Assembly (NCBI RefSeq): GCF_000943545.1
Contig: NZ_JTHP01000031.1
Location: 1-64,000, forward strand
Source of the DNA: Paenibacillus terrae
Lineage (GTDB): Bacteria; Bacillota; Bacilli; Paenibacillales; Paenibacillaceae
Direction of reading: 5' to 3'
Length of the DNA: 64,000 nt
Position numbers and translations under genes: made by a program. The notes below the pieces were generated by a model, which was not told where the DNA came from, did not search any database, and saw nothing but the letters and a program-made list of their open reading frames with translations. This document shows positions 62,430-64,000 of the stretch, piece by piece. Positions within the stretch are counted from its first letter, which is position 1; every line of letters begins with the position of its first letter.

Positions 62430-62662
62430 TTAATTAACAAGTGTTGATTTTCCGTTTTTTTTGTCATACAATTCTTTCATTGCTACAGGGTCGGACTCAG
62501 GAACAGCAAGGCTTGATTCATATTTGGACGTGATTTCCTTGTACGCACTCGGATGATGAAGTATCTCTATATTGGAAAATCAGCATCACGGCAGCCTGAT
62601 ATCTCGATATCCTTTTTGGGATAGGGGCTGTTTTCCATATCTTTCAGTTTGATGATGAACAT
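62430..62662 (-). pseudogene. Frameshifted remnant of an unrecognised gene
   Basis: On the minus strand two pieces run on from each other in different frames. The first (62567-62662) reads [20 protein letters not shown] and on to a stop. The second (from about 62576 down to a stop at 62430) reads EILHHPSAYKEITSKYESSL, later VPESDPVAMKELYDKKNG. Both have protein-like composition, but the first ATG has no ribosome binding site and the second has no start. I read it as one small gene broken by a frameshift, or its 3' end. The family is not recognised. Confidence 0.5.
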
Positions 62663-62682
62663 ATACGAAGGGGAGCGTTTTT

Positions 62683-64000
62683 TTGGAATCGAAACAATTA
62701 ACGAGAGGGCTAAAGCCACGGCATGTTGAGCTGATTGCGCTTGGAGGCACCATTGGCGTTGGCTTGTTTATGGGGTCAGCAAGTACGATAAAATGGGCGG
62801 GGCCTTCTGTGCTGTTGGCCTATCTCTTAGCCGGGATTATTATGTTTTTTGTCATGCGGATGATGGGAGAAATGCTGATTCTCGAACCGGTGACAGGCTC
62901 ATTCGCTACTTTTGCACATAAATATATTAGCCCTTTGGCCGGTTTTTTGACCGCTTGGAGCTATTGGTTTTTATGGGTTACTGTAGGGATGGCGGAGGTT
63001 ACTGCGATTGGAGTGTACGTGGGCTATTGGTTCCCTGACATTCCGCAATGGCTGCCAGCCTTGGCAGGTGTAATCATTATTGCGTTAGCTAATTTGGCGG
63101 CTGTGAAATTTTATGGAGAATTTGAATTTTGGTTTGCCATGATTAAGATTGTCGCCATTATCTTTATGCTGATTATTGGCACGGGTATGATCTTCTTTGG
63201 CTTGGGGAACGGCGGGCAACCGATTGGTCTCTCCAATCTGTACAGCCATGGCGGTTTTTTTGCAGGTGGTTTGAAAGGATTTTTATTCGCGCTCTGTATT
63301 GTAACGGCCGCTTATCAAGGTATAGAGATGGTGGGCATTACGGCGGGTGAAGCAGAAAATCCGAAAATGACGCTGCGGAAAGCTATTAAAAATATCATCT
63401 GGCGTATTCTAATTTTTTACGTGGGTGCGATCTTTGTTATTGTTACGATCTATCCTTGGAACCAAATTGGCGAGATCGGCAGTCCTTTCGTTCTAACCTT
63501 TGCCAAAGTTGGGATTGTGGCCGCTGCGGGTATCATCAATTTCGTTGTTCTCACAGCCGCGATGTCAGGTTGTAACAGCGGGATTTACAGTGCGGGAAGA
63601 ATGCTATATACATTGTCTAAAAACGGACAAGCCCCCAAGTTCTTTGGGAAAGTTTCCGAAAGCGGGGTTCCCAGAAATAGTATTATTGCGACCATTTCCT
63701 TACTGCTGGTGGGAGTGCTGTTTAATTACTTAATCCCTGATTCCAAGCTGTTCCTGTATATTTATAGCGCCAGTGTTCTTCCAGGCATGGTACCGTGGTT
63801 TGCAATGGCAATCAGCCAATTTAAATTCAGGAAAAAGTGGAAGAACGAAATGGGAAATCATCCCTTCAAGTCTCGTTTTTTCCCGATCAGTAACTACATC
63901 ACCATTATCTTCTTGTCCCTGGTGATCGTTGGAATGTGGTTCAATCCAGACACGCGCACGTCATTGATCGTCGGAGCATCATTCATGGCGATCGTCATTG
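62683..64000 (+). CDS. Amino-acid permease (APC superfamily, AAT family), truncated by window end
   Basis: The first 439 residues of a permease. It begins at TTG 62683 behind [28 protein letters not shown] is the AAT-family signature in the first membrane helix, and [20 protein letters not shown] near residue 63 follows. About ten of twelve helices are inside the window, ending near [19 protein letters not shown]. It imports an amino acid by proton symport; relatives include YtnA, AapA and YbgF of B. subtilis, and the substrate cannot be chosen. The stop codon lies beyond 64000. Confidence 0.92.
   Translation, partial: MESKQLTRGLKPRHVELIALGGTIGVGLFMGSASTIKWAGPSVLLAYLLAGIIMFFVMRMMGEMLILEPVTGSFATFAHKYISPLAGFLTAWSYWFLWVTVGMAEVTAIGVYVGYWFPDIPQWLPALAGVIIIALANLAAVKFYGEFEFWFAMIKIVAIIFMLIIGTGMIFFGLGNGGQPIGLSNLYSHGGFFAGGLKGFLFALCIVTAAYQGIEMVGITAGEAENPKMTLRKAIKNIIWRILIFYVGAIFVIVTIYPWNQIGEIGSPFVLTFAKVGIVAAAGIINFVVLTAAMSGCNSGIYSAGRMLYTLSKNGQAPKFFGKVSESGVPRNSIIATISLLLVGVLFNYLIPDSKLFLYIYSASVLPGMVPWFAMAISQFKFRKKWKNEMGNHPFKSRFFPISNYITIIFLSLVIVGMWFNPDTRTSLIVGASFMAIVI

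Noticed and set aside
62171..62682. T-box leader before the amino-acid permease
   Set aside because: No T-box sequence, specifier loop or terminator-antiterminator pair was found.

Overview
The window looks like chromosomal DNA of a Paenibacillus, probably of the P. polymyxa group. This is inferred from protein content and layout, not from a database match. Ribosome binding sites are strong and Gram-positive. Many starts are TTG or GTG. The purine operon has the Bacillus order purEKBCSQLFMNHD behind a PurR box pair and a guanine riboswitch. A Tlp spore protein, AraNPQ, a secreted arabinanase, MhqD-, YvgN- and YerC-like proteins and the dgkB-rlmCD pair all point to Bacillales.

Layout. 0-7.3 kb: fabH with a FapR-like operator, topB, a small frameshifted gene, a secreted asparaginase, a decayed GH36 alpha-galactosidase, a 42-residue DUF4023-like gene, a DUF1294 membrane protein and a universal stress protein. 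7.3-22.6 kb: the purine operon from PurR boxes and riboswitch through purD to a terminator. Two large non-coding structured gaps interrupt it, purB-purC (754 bp) and purF-purM (744 bp). 22.6-31.5 kb: TetR regulator plus amino-acid ABC importer, OsmC-like protein, serine hydrolase, a decayed FecCD permease, ABM monooxygenase, aldo/keto reductase, an sdpRI-like pair, mhqD and tlp. 31.6-41 kb: araNPQ, ilvA, an arabinanase and a Fur-controlled siderophore importer. 41-53.4 kb: membrane and secreted proteins, hydrolase, dioxygenase, DoxX, DUF3048 lipoprotein, Pit phosphate uptake, a fused glutamine-type ABC importer, an acetyltransferase and CorA. 53.4-64 kb: a YqfQ-like protein, yerC, a CbiX-type chelatase, dgkB, rlmCD, a WYL regulator with DJ-1 and VOC genes, a HEAT protein, an XRE regulator and a truncated amino-acid permease.

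How the parts work together. The pur genes make IMP from PRPP and are controlled twice at the 5' end, by PurR on DNA and guanine on RNA. AraNPQ and the arabinanase form an extracellular arabinan degradation and uptake set. The fec genes respond to iron through a perfect 7-1-7 Fur box. Pit and its DUF47 partner import phosphate.

The least explained signal is in the two pur-operon gaps. They share a hairpin whose 20-nt apical sequence is nearly constant (one difference) while the flanking stems differ completely yet remain complementary. They also share a second hairpin just before purC and purM, and a long palindrome family with a third copy at 51.5 kb. This looks like a dispersed structured RNA or DNA element placed inside a transcribed operon. 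No protein-coding system of clearly new type was found.
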